Part shown: positions 15,377 through 23,920 of the stretch, piece by piece | Position numbering within the stretch: position 1 is the first letter of the stretch | How the letters are laid out: every line of letters starts with the position of its first letter | From: AC-32 sp035518635 | GTDB lineage: Bacteria; Actinomycetota; Thermoleophilia; Gaiellales; Gaiellaceae | Assembly: GCA_035518635.1 (NCBI GenBank) | Contig: DATIXI010000020.1 | Coordinates: 1-64,000, forward strand | Length of the DNA stretch: 64,000 bases | Direction of reading: 5' to 3' | Notes under the pieces: model-generated | Seen by the model: the letters and a program-made list of their open reading frames with translations, nothing else | What the model was told of the DNA's origin: nothing | Database searches by the model: none | Made by a program: the position numbers and the translations under genes

Positions 15377-16669
15377 ATGATGGCGACGCGATCAGAGGCG
15401 GTCGCCGGCGTGAGCGCACACGCGCCCGCCGAGGCCGCGCTTCGGCGGCGCCCAAGGAGCCGGACCTTCCGGGTCCTCCCGTTCCTCGGCCCCGCGTTCA
15501 TCGCCTGCATCGCCTACGTCGACCCGGGCAACTTCGCGACCAACATCGCGGCCGGCTCGAAGTTCGGGCTCGCGCTCTGCTGGGTGATCGTCGCCTCGAA
15601 CCTGATGGCGATGCTGATCCAGACGCTATCGGCGAAGCTCGGGATCGCCACTGGCCGCAACCTGCCCGAGGTGTGCCGCGAGCGCTTCTCGCGCCGCACC
15701 TCGCGGGGCCTCTGGATCCAGGCCGAGCTGATCGCGATGGCGACCGACCTCGCCGAGGTCCTCGGCGCCGCGCTCGGCTTCCAGATCCTGCTCGGGATCC
15801 CGCTCTTCGAGGCCACGATCCTGACCGGGATCGTCACGTTCGCGATCCTCGGCCTGCAGCGGTTCGGCCTGCGCCCGTTCGAGGCCGTGATCACGGCGTT
15901 CGTAGCCACGATCGGCATCTGCTACCTGTCGGAGCTCTTCATGGCCAACCCGCCGCTCGGCTCGGTCGCGCGGCACTCGTTCACGCCGCAGTTCGGGGGG
16001 AGCGAGCAGCTGCTGCTCGCGGTCGGGATCCTCGGCGCGACCGTGATGCCGCATGTGATCTACCTCCACTCCGCGCTGACACAGAACCGCGTCGTCCCGC
16101 AGAACGACGACGAAGCGCGGCGCCTCTACCGCTTCACGCGGGTCGACGTGATCATCGCGATGTCGATCGCAGGGCTGATCAACCTGTCGATGCTCGTGAT
16201 GGCCGCGAGCGTCTTCTACAAGTCCGGCCTCGTGAACGTCGACTCGCTCGAGACCGCGCACAAGACGCTGCAGCCGATCCTCGGCGGCGCCTCGAGCACG
16301 CTGTTCGCGCTCGCGCTCCTGGCGTCGGGGCTCTCGAGCTCGATCGTGGGGACGCTCTCGGGCCAGGTCGTGATGCAGGGGTTCATCCAGCGGCAGATCC
16401 CGATCTTCGTCCGGCGCCTCGTGACGCTGCTCCCGGCGCTGATCGTCGCGGCGATCGGGCTGAACCCGTCGCGCACGCTGGTGATCAGCCAGGTGATCCT
16501 CTCGTTCGGGATCCCGTTCGCGCTCATCCCCCTCGTCTGGTTCACGAGCAGGCGCGACCTGATGGGCTCGCTCGTCAACCGGCGGGTCACGACAATCGCC
16601 GCGACCGTCGTCGCCACGATCATCTCGGCGCTGAATGTCTTCCTGCTCTGGCAGACGGTCGTGAGCTAG
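15377..16669 (+). CDS. mntH: Nramp-family divalent metal (Mn2+/Fe2+) transporter
   Basis: A 430-aa polytopic proton-coupled metal importer. Nramp signatures are present: DPGNFATNI in TM1 (the metal-binding DPGN) and GATVMPHVIYLHSAL in TM6 (the metal-binding A-x-x-M-P-H). A basic cytosolic N-terminal tail of about 30 residues precedes TM1. The metal-responsive-looking palindrome at the promoter supports a manganese or iron role. The stop shares bases with the convergent ccmI-like gene (CTAG). Confidence 0.94.
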   Translation: MMATRSEAVAGVSAHAPAEAALRRRPRSRTFRVLPFLGPAFIACIAYVDPGNFATNIAAGSKFGLALCWVIVASNLMAMLIQTLSAKLGIATGRNLPEVCRERFSRRTSRGLWIQAELIAMATDLAEVLGAALGFQILLGIPLFEATILTGIVTFAILGLQRFGLRPFEAVITAFVATIGICYLSELFMANPPLGSVARHSFTPQFGGSEQLLLAVGILGATVMPHVIYLHSALTQNRVVPQNDDEARRLYRFTRVDVIIAMSIAGLINLSMLVMAASVFYKSGLVNVDSLETAHKTLQPILGGASSTLFALALLASGLSSSIVGTLSGQVVMQGFIQRQIPIFVRRLVTLLPALIVAAIGLNPSRTLVISQVILSFGIPFALIPLVWFTSRRDLMGSLVNRRVTTIAATVVATIISALNVFLLWQTVVS

Positions 16670-17115
16670 AGCGGTTCCGCGGGCTCCGGCCCCGGTTCGG
16701 GCACGCGAACGGGCCCGGGCGGCTCGGAGGGCTCGGGCATCGGCTCGGGAACGGTGACTGGGCCGGGGGGCTCGAAGGGCGGTGGGTACGGCTCCGGCTG
16801 CGGCTCCGGGATCTCGACCGAGGCCGGTTGCCTGCCGAGCGCGCGTAGCGCCTCCCCCGCGCGCCGCCTGAGCGGCCCGACCGAGGCGCGGTAGTCCTCG
16901 TCCGAGACCTTCCCGGTGCGGTGGTCGAACTCCAGCTCCTTGAGCGCCCCGAGAGCTCGGTCACGCTCCTCGGCGAGCGCGATCCGTGCCTCCTCCTCGG
17001 GTGCGGGCGCGTCGAGCCGGTCGTCGGCCGGCGACGGCTCCCGCAGAAACGGCCGCGCCACGAACAGCACGCAGGCGACGACGAGCACGATCCCGAGCGC
17101 GAGCCAGACGGTCAC
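16666..17115 (-). CDS. CcmI-like cytochrome c biogenesis protein with proline-rich tail
   Basis: A 149-aa protein. One N-terminal transmembrane helix (residues about 3-22) is followed by a helix of the CcmI type (ERDRALGALKELEFDHRTGKVSDEDYRA). The last 50 residues are a low-complexity tail with repeated PEP/PGP units (EPPGPVTVPEPMPEPSEPPG). In CcmI the N-terminal helix and coiled segment take part in haem ligation to apocytochrome c; the TPR domain of proteobacterial CcmI is missing. It begins 3 nt after ccmE, which supports the assignment. Confidence 0.75.
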   Translation of the reverse strand: MTVWLALGIVLVVACVLFVARPFLREPSPADDRLDAPAPEEEARIALAEERDRALGALKELEFDHRTGKVSDEDYRASVGPLRRRAGEALRALGRQPASVEIPEPQPEPYPPPFEPPGPVTVPEPMPEPSEPPGPVRVPEPGPEPAEPL

Positions 17116-17118
17116 GGC

Positions 17119-17520
17119 CTACGACTTCTTGGGCGTGTACTTCGACGGGCACTTCGTCACGAGCGAGTCGTGCTTCGCGACGAAGACGCCACTGCGGTAG
17201 CGGCCGTCGACGACGACGTGACGGCCCACCTTGAACAGGTCGGGCACGCTCCCGTGGTAGACGACCGGGACCGCGGTGCTCGCGGCGCCGCCGATGTCGG
17301 AGACGGCGAACCGCAGGCCTCCGTGCGAGTAGCCGCTCCCGCGCACAGGCCCGACGACCTTGCCGACCAGGGAGACGTTGCCCCGGTGCCCCGCGAGCTG
17401 GCTGGGCCTCAGCTGCGGCGTGCGTCCGCCGGCGATCGAGACGTACACGAGGAAGACCGCGAGCACGCCCGCGACCGACAGCGCCAGGACGAGCCGAGCA
17501 CTCCGGGTATTCCGGGCCAC
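17119..17520 (-). CDS. ccmE: CcmE haem chaperone, CxxxY type
   Basis: A 133-aa membrane-anchored haem chaperone for cytochrome c maturation (System I). It has an N-terminal signal anchor (about 9-30) and an OB-fold domain with GKVVGPVRGSG and GRYRSGVFVAKHDSLVTK. Classical CcmE binds haem through His in HxxxY. Here the His (about 117) has no Tyr at +4; instead CPSKY supplies Cys about 124 and Tyr about 128. This is the CxxxY variant described for archaea and some sulfate reducers. Other ccm genes are not in the window. Confidence 0.9.
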   Translation of the reverse strand: MARNTRSARLVLALSVAGVLAVFLVYVSIAGGRTPQLRPSQLAGHRGNVSLVGKVVGPVRGSGYSHGGLRFAVSDIGGAASTAVPVVYHGSVPDLFKVGRHVVVDGRYRSGVFVAKHDSLVTKCPSKYTPKKS

Positions 17521-17526
17521 GCAGGG

Positions 17527-17532
17527 ATTCTA
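17527..17532 (-). promoter_or_regulatory. -10-like hexamer TAGAAT, ccmE
   Basis: TAGAAT on the minus strand ends 6 nt before the GTG at 17520. Confidence 0.55.
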
Positions 17533-17539
17533 GAGGGCG

Positions 17540-17782
17540 CTACCGCTCGCGGGCGGGCTCGGTGCGGCGCGACGGGATCCGGTAGCCGTGCTCCTCGCAG
17601 AGGCTGCCTGGGCTGTCCTCGGTGAGCGCGTCGCAGTAGCCCTTGCCGTAGGCCGCGCGCATGAACGCGGCCACGACCTCGAGGTTCCATTCGCCGATGT
17701 CGGCCGCCTCGCGCCAGAGGTCGGCGAGACGGAGGTCGATGTCGAGTTCGAGCAGGTCGATTCGTGAAGGACGCTTGGCCAT
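17540..17782 (-). CDS. Small hypothetical protein (80 aa)
   Basis: An unrecognised, acidic-to-neutral soluble protein beginning MAKRPSRIDLLELDIDLR, mostly helical, with the sequence YGKGYCDALTEDSPGSLCEEHGYRIP near its end containing two cysteines and a His. The region GYCDALTED is reminiscent of small actinobacterial proteins of unknown role. The ATG is supported by TACGGT ending 6 nt upstream. It lies 19 nt upstream of ccmE, same strand, but ccmE has its own -10-like hexamer between them. Confidence 0.7.
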   Translation of the reverse strand: MAKRPSRIDLLELDIDLRLADLWREAADIGEWNLEVVAAFMRAAYGKGYCDALTEDSPGSLCEEHGYRIPSRRTEPARER

Positions 17783-17788
17783 GCGCTG

Positions 17789-17794
17789 ACCGTA
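17789..17794 (-). promoter_or_regulatory. -10-like hexamer TACGGT
   Basis: TACGGT on the minus strand ends 6 nt before the ATG at 17782. Confidence 0.5.
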
Positions 17795-17813
17795 GCCCGC
17801 CCGTCGGACGGAA

Positions 17814-17819
17814 TAGGCT
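17814..17819 (+). promoter_or_regulatory. -10-like hexamer TAGGCT
   Basis: TAGGCT ends 7 nt before the GTG at 17827. Confidence 0.5.
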
Positions 17820-17826
17820 GCAACTC

Positions 17827-18651
17827 GTGCGAAAACTCCGTTTCGGCCCCGCGCGGGTCCCGTCACGTCAGAGCCCCAAGCGGGCGATCTCGATGCTGCA
17901 GAAACGCGGCTTCACGGCCTGCGAGATCGACTTCGAGGGCGGGTTCTGGATGGACTATCCGTGGGCCGAGCGCTTCGGGGCGCTGGCGCGCGAGGCCGGG
18001 ATCGTGCTCTCGGTGCACGCGCCGATCGCGGGCTTCATGGGCCATCTCGAGCGCGACAAGAAGCAGCGGATGGCGGTCGGGATGCTCGACCACTCGGCGG
18101 GGATCGCGAAGACCGCGAGCGCCGAGCTCGTCGTCGTCCACCCGGGGTTCCTGCTCGGCCGCGAGCGCGAGGCCGCGATCGATTCCGTCTGCGAGCAGCT
18201 CGACGAGCTGCGCGAACGGCTCGAGGGAAAGGACCGGGCGGTGCCGTTCGGCGTCGAGGTGATGGGCCGTGTTCGCGATCTCGGCAGCCTCGATGACGTC
18301 GTCGAGATCTCGAGGCGGTGCGGATGGGTGCGGCCGGTGCTGGACTTCGCGCACATGCACGCGACCAGCGACGGCGCGTTCACCGACGTGGAGCCGTTCG
18401 CGGCCGCGCTCGAGGCCGCCGACGGCGTACTGGAGCCGAAGGCGCCGTTCCACATCCACTTCTCCGACATCGCCTACGCGAACCGCAACGAGACGAAGCA
18501 CCTCCCGTACGGCGAGGGGACCCTGCGGGCCGACCCGTTGCGCAAGGCGCTGAGGCGCTTCAAGCGCCCCGCGACGGTGATCTCCGAGTCGCCCGACGAG
18601 GCATCGGACCAGGCGGTCCTGGCCGCCCTCTCTACAGCGCGCCGGCCGTAG
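17827..18651 (+). CDS. Endonuclease IV-like TIM-barrel protein
   Basis: A 274-aa AP-endonuclease-2 family (xylose-isomerase-like) barrel. Candidate metal ligands follow the Nfo order: SVHAPI, VVVHPGF, GVEVMG, DFAHMHA, HIHFSD and ISESPDE. Endonuclease IV cuts DNA at abasic sites; some relatives are sugar isomerases, so AP-endonuclease activity is likely but not certain. The frame is open 21 codons further upstream, but the GTG at 17827 follows a -10-like hexamer. Its last 20 nt overlap the convergent cyclase gene. Confidence 0.8.
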   Translation: MRKLRFGPARVPSRQSPKRAISMLQKRGFTACEIDFEGGFWMDYPWAERFGALAREAGIVLSVHAPIAGFMGHLERDKKQRMAVGMLDHSAGIAKTASAELVVVHPGFLLGREREAAIDSVCEQLDELRERLEGKDRAVPFGVEVMGRVRDLGSLDDVVEISRRCGWVRPVLDFAHMHATSDGAFTDVEPFAAALEAADGVLEPKAPFHIHFSDIAYANRNETKHLPYGEGTLRADPLRKALRRFKRPATVISESPDEASDQAVLAALSTARRP

Positions 18652-21589
18652 CCTCGGCCTCGCCGAGGGCTGCGGCCGGGAACAGCTCCGGGAGCCGCGC
18701 CTCGAGCTCTGCGGCCTCGTCGTCGCGGCCGCGATCGCGGAGGAAGCGGGCCAGCTCCTCGAGCGCCTCGACGTGGTGGCGGCGGAACTCGGTCGCACCG
18801 GCGATGCGGTAGGCCTCACGCAGAAGCTCCTCGGCCTCGTCGTCCCGGCCCTGCGCGGCGCGGACGACGCCGAGGGCCATCGTCGTCGTCGAGAGCGAGG
18901 TCACATCCTGGGCACCGACGGTCTCCCGGGCTGCGAGCGCGTACCGCTCCGCCTCGTCCACGCGGCCCTCGTCGACGAGCACTTCGGCGAGCGTTCGCTG
19001 GCTCTCGCACAGCGACACGCGGTCCTCGAGCGGCGCGAGCACCCGGATCGACTCGCGGAGCAGGCGCTCGGCACGGGCAAGGTCGCCCTTGTGCCTCGCG
19101 ACCCAGCCCGCGTACATCAGCGTGCGGCCGACCGACCACGCGGCTCCGGCCTCGGCGAGGTACTCGCGCGCTGCCTCGAGCGCGGCCTCGGCCGCGTCCA
19201 GGTCGCGCTGCTGGAGGTAGAGCTGCCCGGCATAGCGCAGAGCCTGCCCTCTCGCCTCGGCGCTGCCGCTCTCCTCGGCGAGCAGGAGCGCCTGCTCGAT
19301 CAGCGGAGCGGCCCGGTCGAGCTCGAGCCGTGCGATGTAGACGCTCGCGAGCGTGTCCGCCGCGTGGCTCTCGAAGTCCTTGCGACCTGCCTTGCGCGCG
19401 AGCTCGAGCGACTCGCGCACCACGGTCTCCTGCTTGCTCAGGTCGCCGCGCGCCCAGGCGATCGTCGACTGCACCTCGAGCGCCTGGAAGCGGCCCACGA
19501 GGTCTTCGGGCTCGAGCACCTCCAGCGCCTCCTCGATCAGCTCCTCCGCATGCTCGACGTCTGCGTTCCTGAGAACGGCGGTCTCGGCGAGCATCACGAG
19601 CGCGCGCCCTTCTGTCCAGGCGTCGCCCTCCTCGACGGCGGCCTCGAGCACCTGCTCGAGCTCGCGGGAGACCGCGGGAAGGTCGCTCAGCTTGTGGGCC
19701 GCGCTCGCCGCGAGATAGCGCCGCCTGAGCGTCGGCTCGAGCTCGACCGAACGGACGAACAGCTGCCGCGCGGTCCGGTTCGCCTCGCGCGCGAACGCCC
19801 GCAGGCCGGCCTCGGCGAGCGCCTCGGCAGCCTCGCGCTCGAGCTCGACCGGCGCCGAGCCGTTGAGCTCCGCGGTCAGCGCCGCAGCGCGATCGAGGTG
19901 GAACGCGCGGATCTCCAGCAGCTCGTCGCCCGTGCGCTCCTTGAGCCAGGTGGCGAATGCGGCGTGCAGCTCGGCTCGCGCAGACTTCGAGAGCATCGAG
20001 TGCGCCACCTCGCGGATCAGGACGTGCTTGAAGCGGTATGCGGGCTCGCCGCGAATAGAAGACCGCGGCTCGTCGAGGATGAAGTCGCGCAGGAGCAGGT
20101 CGTCGAGCGGCTCCTCGACCGAATCGAAGTCGGGCGAGAGGCGTTCCACCGCGGCCCTCCAGAACACGCGGCCGATCACGGCGGCCCGTTGTAGCGCCGT
20201 CTTGGCCTGGGCCGGAAGCCGGTCGATGCGCGCGGCGATCAGCGCCTGCAGCGTGTCCGGGATGCGGTCGACCGACTCGACGCCCTCCTCGGCGAGCATC
20301 CGCATCGTCTCCTCGACGTAGAGCGGGTTTCCCTCGGTCTTGTCGAGCAGCTCCCGGCGCGCGCGCTCGGACAGCTCGGCGCCGTCGAGCAGCGCCTCCA
20401 CGAGCTCCTCGCTCTCCTCCCGCGGCAGCGCCTCGAGCTCGATCGCGGTCGCGCGCACGCGGCCGCCGCCCCAGCCCGGGCGGATGTCGAGCAGCTCGGG
20501 CCGCGCGAGCGAGACGAGCAGGAGCGGCGCCTCCCGCACCCAGGTTGCGAGGTGCTCGATCAGCTCGAGCAGCGGCTCCTCCGCCCAGTGGATGTCCTCG
20601 AAGACGAGCACGAGCGGCTGCTCCTCGGCGAGCCGCTGAGCCCACTCGCGCGCGGCCCACGCGATCTCCTGCTGCCCTCGCATGGCCAGCACCGCCTCGA
20701 GCACGCCCGAGGCGAGCCCGAGCAGGTCGGCGACCGCCTCGTCCTCGCAGAACGCGCGCAGCTTCTCGATCGCGACCTCGAGCGGGTCGTCGTCGGCGAT
20801 CCCCGCCGCGCACTTGACCATCTCGGCGAGCGGCCAGTAGGTGACGCCCTCGCCGTACGGGAGGCTGCGGCCCGAGAGGACGGTCGCGCCCTCGAGCGAC
20901 TCCGTGAATTCGCGCGCGAGCCTGCTCTTGCCGACGCCCGGCTCGCCGTAGATCGTGAACAGGTGGGCGCGCCGGTCCCTCACCGCGCGCTCGTAGGTGT
21001 TCCCGAGCAGGTCGAGCTCGGCTTCGCGGCCGACGAGCGGCGCCTGCACAGAGCGCTGGCGGCCGCCGTGGCCGTTCGTCCCGACCGCGCGCCAGGCCCA
21101 GACCGGCTCCGGGATCCCCTTCACCTGGACCGGGCCGACGTCCTCGACCTCGATCCGACCGAGGGTCAGCCGGTGCGCGCCAGGGCCGAGTAGGAGCTGG
21201 CCCGGCTCGGCGGCCTGCTCCAGCCTCGCGGCGAGCGTGACCGCCTCTCCGGTCGCGAACGTGGCCTCGCCGTCGTCGGCGACGACCTCGCCCGACTCGA
21301 TCCCGACCCGCGCCACGAGCTCGAGCTCGTCCACCGCCTCGAGGATCGCGAGCCCCGCGCGAACCGCGCGCTCGGCGTCGTCCTCGTGGGCCTGCGGGAT
21401 CCCGAACGCGGCCATCACCGCGTCGCCGGCGAACTTCTCCACGATTCCGCCGTGGGTGATCACGCAATGCGACACACGGTCGAAGAACGTCTGGACACGG
21501 CGGCGCACGACCTCCGGATCCGTGCCCGTCACGAGGGCGGTCGAGTCCACGAGGTCCACGAACAGGACCGTGGCCAGCTTCCGTTCCAC
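18632..21589 (-). CDS. Class III adenylate/guanylate cyclase-AAA ATPase-TPR regulator
   Basis: A 985-aa multidomain protein. Residues 1-165 are a class III cyclase domain: FVDLVDSTA supplies the first metal Asp and EKFAGDAVMAAFG the second. The usual transition-state Asn in GxxVNxAARL is Thr here (GEAVTLAARL). Residues about 190-500 are an AAA/NTPase domain with Walker A YGEPGVGKSRLAR and Walker B VLVFEDIHWAEE. The rest, about 480 residues, is a helical TPR array. Such proteins are putative signalling regulators; no DNA-binding domain is visible. GTG 21589 is chosen from the hexamer 7 nt upstream; frames running further upstream are noise. Confidence 0.85.
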   Translation of the reverse strand: MERKLATVLFVDLVDSTALVTGTDPEVVRRRVQTFFDRVSHCVITHGGIVEKFAGDAVMAAFGIPQAHEDDAERAVRAGLAILEAVDELELVARVGIESGEVVADDGEATFATGEAVTLAARLEQAAEPGQLLLGPGAHRLTLGRIEVEDVGPVQVKGIPEPVWAWRAVGTNGHGGRQRSVQAPLVGREAELDLLGNTYERAVRDRRAHLFTIYGEPGVGKSRLAREFTESLEGATVLSGRSLPYGEGVTYWPLAEMVKCAAGIADDDPLEVAIEKLRAFCEDEAVADLLGLASGVLEAVLAMRGQQEIAWAAREWAQRLAEEQPLVLVFEDIHWAEEPLLELIEHLATWVREAPLLLVSLARPELLDIRPGWGGGRVRATAIELEALPREESEELVEALLDGAELSERARRELLDKTEGNPLYVEETMRMLAEEGVESVDRIPDTLQALIAARIDRLPAQAKTALQRAAVIGRVFWRAAVERLSPDFDSVEEPLDDLLLRDFILDEPRSSIRGEPAYRFKHVLIREVAHSMLSKSARAELHAAFATWLKERTGDELLEIRAFHLDRAAALTAELNGSAPVELEREAAEALAEAGLRAFAREANRTARQLFVRSVELEPTLRRRYLAASAAHKLSDLPAVSRELEQVLEAAVEEGDAWTEGRALVMLAETAVLRNADVEHAEELIEEALEVLEPEDLVGRFQALEVQSTIAWARGDLSKQETVVRESLELARKAGRKDFESHAADTLASVYIARLELDRAAPLIEQALLLAEESGSAEARGQALRYAGQLYLQQRDLDAAEAALEAAREYLAEAGAAWSVGRTLMYAGWVARHKGDLARAERLLRESIRVLAPLEDRVSLCESQRTLAEVLVDEGRVDEAERYALAARETVGAQDVTSLSTTTMALGVVRAAQGRDDEAEELLREAYRIAGATEFRRHHVEALEELARFLRDRGRDDEAAELEARLPELFPAAALGEAEATAGAL

Positions 21590-21596
21590 GTACACC

Positions 21597-21602
21597 AGTC
21601 TA
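21597..21602 (-). promoter_or_regulatory. -10-like hexamer TAGACT, cyclase gene
   Basis: TAGACT on the minus strand ends 7 nt before the GTG at 21589. Confidence 0.55.
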
Positions 21603-21637
21603 GAACGACCGCAGGCCCTCCTGGCTTCCCCCGCAAG

Positions 21638-21643
21638 TAGCAT
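21638..21643 (+). promoter_or_regulatory. -10-like hexamer TAGCAT, phosphohexomutase operon
   Basis: TAGCAT ends 6 nt before the GTG at 21650. Confidence 0.5.
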
Positions 21644-21649
21644 CCCGAC

Positions 21650-23005
21650 GTGCTCGATCCCGCTGTTTTCAAGGCTTACGACGTGCGAGGGCTCTATCCG
21701 TCCCAGCTCGACGAGGAGGGCGCGAACGCGATCGGGAGGGCGTTCGTAGAGCAGTTCGAGCCCAGGCGGCTCGCGGTCGGGCACGACATGCGCGTTTCGT
21801 CGCCCGCGATGGCGGAGGCGCTGATCCGCGGGGCGAGCGACGCGGGCGCGGAGGTCCTCGAGCTCGGCCTCGTCGGGACGGAGATGGTGTATCTCGCCGT
21901 TGGCGAGCTCGAGCTCGACGGCGGGATCGCCGTAACGGCCTCGCACAACCCGAAGGACTACACCGGCCTGAAGATCGTCCGCAGCGGTGCGCTCCCGGTC
22001 GGCGGCGACTCCGGGCTGCTGGAGATCCGCGACCGCGCCCTGTCTCTTCCGGCCGTGTCAGGGGGCCAGTCCCCGGGACACGTCCGGACCTACGACATCT
22101 GGCCGCGGTACGTCGAGCGCGTCCTGTCGTTCGTGGACGTGGCCCAGATATCCCCGCTCCACGTGGTGATCGACGCCGCGAACGGAATGGGCGGCGTGAT
22201 GCTCCCGCCGGTCCTCGCGCAGCTTCCGATCGAGGGAGAGCGGTTCTTCTTCGAGCCCGACGGGACCTTTCCGAACCACGAGCCCAATCCCCTCCTGCCC
22301 GAGAACCGGGAGTTCATCGTCGCGAAGACCCTCGAGTCGAAGGCCGCGCTCGGCGCCGCGTTCGACGGCGACGCCGACCGCTGCTTCTTCGTCGACGACA
22401 CCGGCGAGTTCGTCCCCGGCGACTTCGTCACGGCGCTGCTCGCGGAAGCCGTGCTCGAGAAGGAGCCCGGCGCGAAGATCATCTACGACGTCCGCGCCAG
22501 CTGGGCCGTGCCGGAGACGATCGAGCGCGCAGGCGGGATCCCGCTCATGAACCGAGTCGGCCACGCGTTCATCAAGCACCGGATGCGCGAGGAGGACGCG
22601 GCCTTCGGCGGCGAGGTCTCCGGCCACTACTACTTCCGCGACTTCACGCAGGCGGACTCGGGCGTGATCCCGTTCCTACTGATGCTCGAGCTGATCTCGC
22701 ACAAGGGCCTCGAGCTCTCGGAGATCCTGGCTCCGTTCCGCGAGCGCTACTTCCTCACGGGCGAGCTCAACACACCGGTCGACGACGTCGCCCGTACGCT
22801 CGAGGAGCTGGAGGACCGCTTCAGCCGGGAGGGAACGGTCGGGCACCTCGACGGCGTCTCGGTCGACGCGGAGGACTGGCACATGAACGTGCGGCCCTCG
22901 AACACGGAGCCGCTCCTGCGCCTGAACCTCGAGGCGCGCTCGGAGAAGCTGATGGAGCGCAAGCGCGACGAGGCCCTCGCCGTGATCCGCGGAGGCACCG
23001 GGTGA
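21650..23005 (+). CDS. manB: Phosphomannomutase/phosphoglucomutase
   Basis: A 451-aa alpha-D-phosphohexomutase interconverting hexose-6- and hexose-1-phosphates for sugar-nucleotide synthesis. Key motifs: the phosphoserine loop TASHNPKDYTG, the metal loop FDGDADRCFF, the sugar-specificity GEVSGHYYF and the phosphate-binding RPSNTEPLLRL. It heads a four-gene run in which each start overlaps the previous stop (GTGA here). GTG start supported by the upstream hexamer. Confidence 0.93.
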   Translation: MLDPAVFKAYDVRGLYPSQLDEEGANAIGRAFVEQFEPRRLAVGHDMRVSSPAMAEALIRGASDAGAEVLELGLVGTEMVYLAVGELELDGGIAVTASHNPKDYTGLKIVRSGALPVGGDSGLLEIRDRALSLPAVSGGQSPGHVRTYDIWPRYVERVLSFVDVAQISPLHVVIDAANGMGGVMLPPVLAQLPIEGERFFFEPDGTFPNHEPNPLLPENREFIVAKTLESKAALGAAFDGDADRCFFVDDTGEFVPGDFVTALLAEAVLEKEPGAKIIYDVRASWAVPETIERAGGIPLMNRVGHAFIKHRMREEDAAFGGEVSGHYYFRDFTQADSGVIPFLLMLELISHKGLELSEILAPFRERYFLTGELNTPVDDVARTLEELEDRFSREGTVGHLDGVSVDAEDWHMNVRPSNTEPLLRLNLEARSEKLMERKRDEALAVIRGGTG

Positions 23006-23463
23006 CGGAGCTCGAGCTGGGGCGGGTCACCGAGCGCAGGCCGCCGTTCAAGTACTCGGCGCTCACTCGCGTTGGCTTCTCGGAGACCGACGCGCAGGGG
23101 ATCGTCTACTACGGTCGCTACCTCCCCTACTTCGACAGCGCGCGGGTCGAGTACCACCGCCACCTCGGGATGCTCGACACCGACTCCCGGGAGCAGGAGT
23201 TCGTCATGCGCGCGAACACGATCGAGTACTTCGCGCCGGCCCGCTTCGACGACCTGATCGAGGTCTTCTTCCGCATCTCGCGGATCGGCCGGACGAGCGT
23301 CACCTGCGAGTGCGCCGCCTACCGCGTGGAGGACGACGTCCTGATGGTCACGGCGCAGCAGACGTTGGTGATGGTCGACCTGGAGGAGCGCAGGGCCTGC
23401 CCGGTGCCCGACTGGTACCGGGAGACGATCCGCGCCTTCGAGAGGGACGATCTCGATGGATGA
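23002..23463 (+). CDS. Hotdog-fold acyl-CoA thioesterase (4HBT family)
   Basis: A 153-aa thioesterase. The 4-hydroxybenzoyl-CoA thioesterase signature is visible as FSETDAQGIVYYGRYLPYFDSARVEY, with the catalytic Asp in TDAQG. Family members hydrolyse acyl-CoA thioesters; the acyl group is not evident from sequence. It is translationally coupled on both sides: the GTG overlaps the manB stop, and its 3' end overlaps the GAF gene by 8 nt. Confidence 0.87.
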   Translation: MTELELGRVTERRPPFKYSALTRVGFSETDAQGIVYYGRYLPYFDSARVEYHRHLGMLDTDSREQEFVMRANTIEYFAPARFDDLIEVFFRISRIGRTSVTCECAAYRVEDDVLMVTAQQTLVMVDLEERRACPVPDWYRETIRAFERDDLDG

Positions 23464-23920
23464 GCGCGAGGCGGCGCTCATTGAGATCGAGGCCATTGCC
23501 GGCCGCGACGGAGACGTCCTCCAGCGCGTCGTCGACCTGTTGCATGAGCGTTTCGAGGACTACTCGTGGCTCGGGATCTACCTCGTCGAGGGAAGCGACC
23601 TCGTGCTCGGGCCGTGGAAGGGCCCCCAGGCGACCGAGCACGTGCGCATCCCCGTGGGGCAGGGGATCTGCGGCGCCGCGGCCGCGAGCGGCGAGACCGA
23701 GATCGTGGACGACGTCAACGCCGACCCGCGCTACCTCGCGTGCTTCCCGTCGACGCGATCCGAGATCGTCGTCCCGATCGCCCACGAGGGCCGCGTGGTC
23801 GGCGAGATCGACATCGACTCGGACCGTCCCGGGGCTTTCGGAGCTGTCGACCGCGCCTTCCTCGAGCACGTCGCAGAGTTGATCTCCCCGTATCGCCTCG
23901 CCGGCCGCCAAGCCCGATGA
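23456..23920 (+). CDS. GAF-domain protein resembling free-Met-R-sulfoxide reductase
   Basis: A 154-aa single GAF domain. The layout, including WLGIYLVEGSDLVLGPWKG, RIPVGQGICGAA and the ending SEIVVPI...GEIDIDSD, matches the free methionine-(R)-sulfoxide reductase family. That enzyme uses three cysteines; here only two remain (ICGAA and YLACF), with the first of the three replaced. Reductase activity is therefore doubtful and the protein may be a redox or ligand sensor. Coupled with neighbours through overlaps (8 nt upstream, ATGA downstream). Confidence 0.8.
   Translation: MDEREAALIEIEAIAGRDGDVLQRVVDLLHERFEDYSWLGIYLVEGSDLVLGPWKGPQATEHVRIPVGQGICGAAAASGETEIVDDVNADPRYLACFPSTRSEIVVPIAHEGRVVGEIDIDSDRPGAFGAVDRAFLEHVAELISPYRLAGRQAR

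Noticed and set aside
18816..21467. A second long minus-strand frame within the cyclase gene
   Set aside because: Frame-shifted shadow of the cyclase/AAA/TPR gene, Arg/Gly-rich with no domain.
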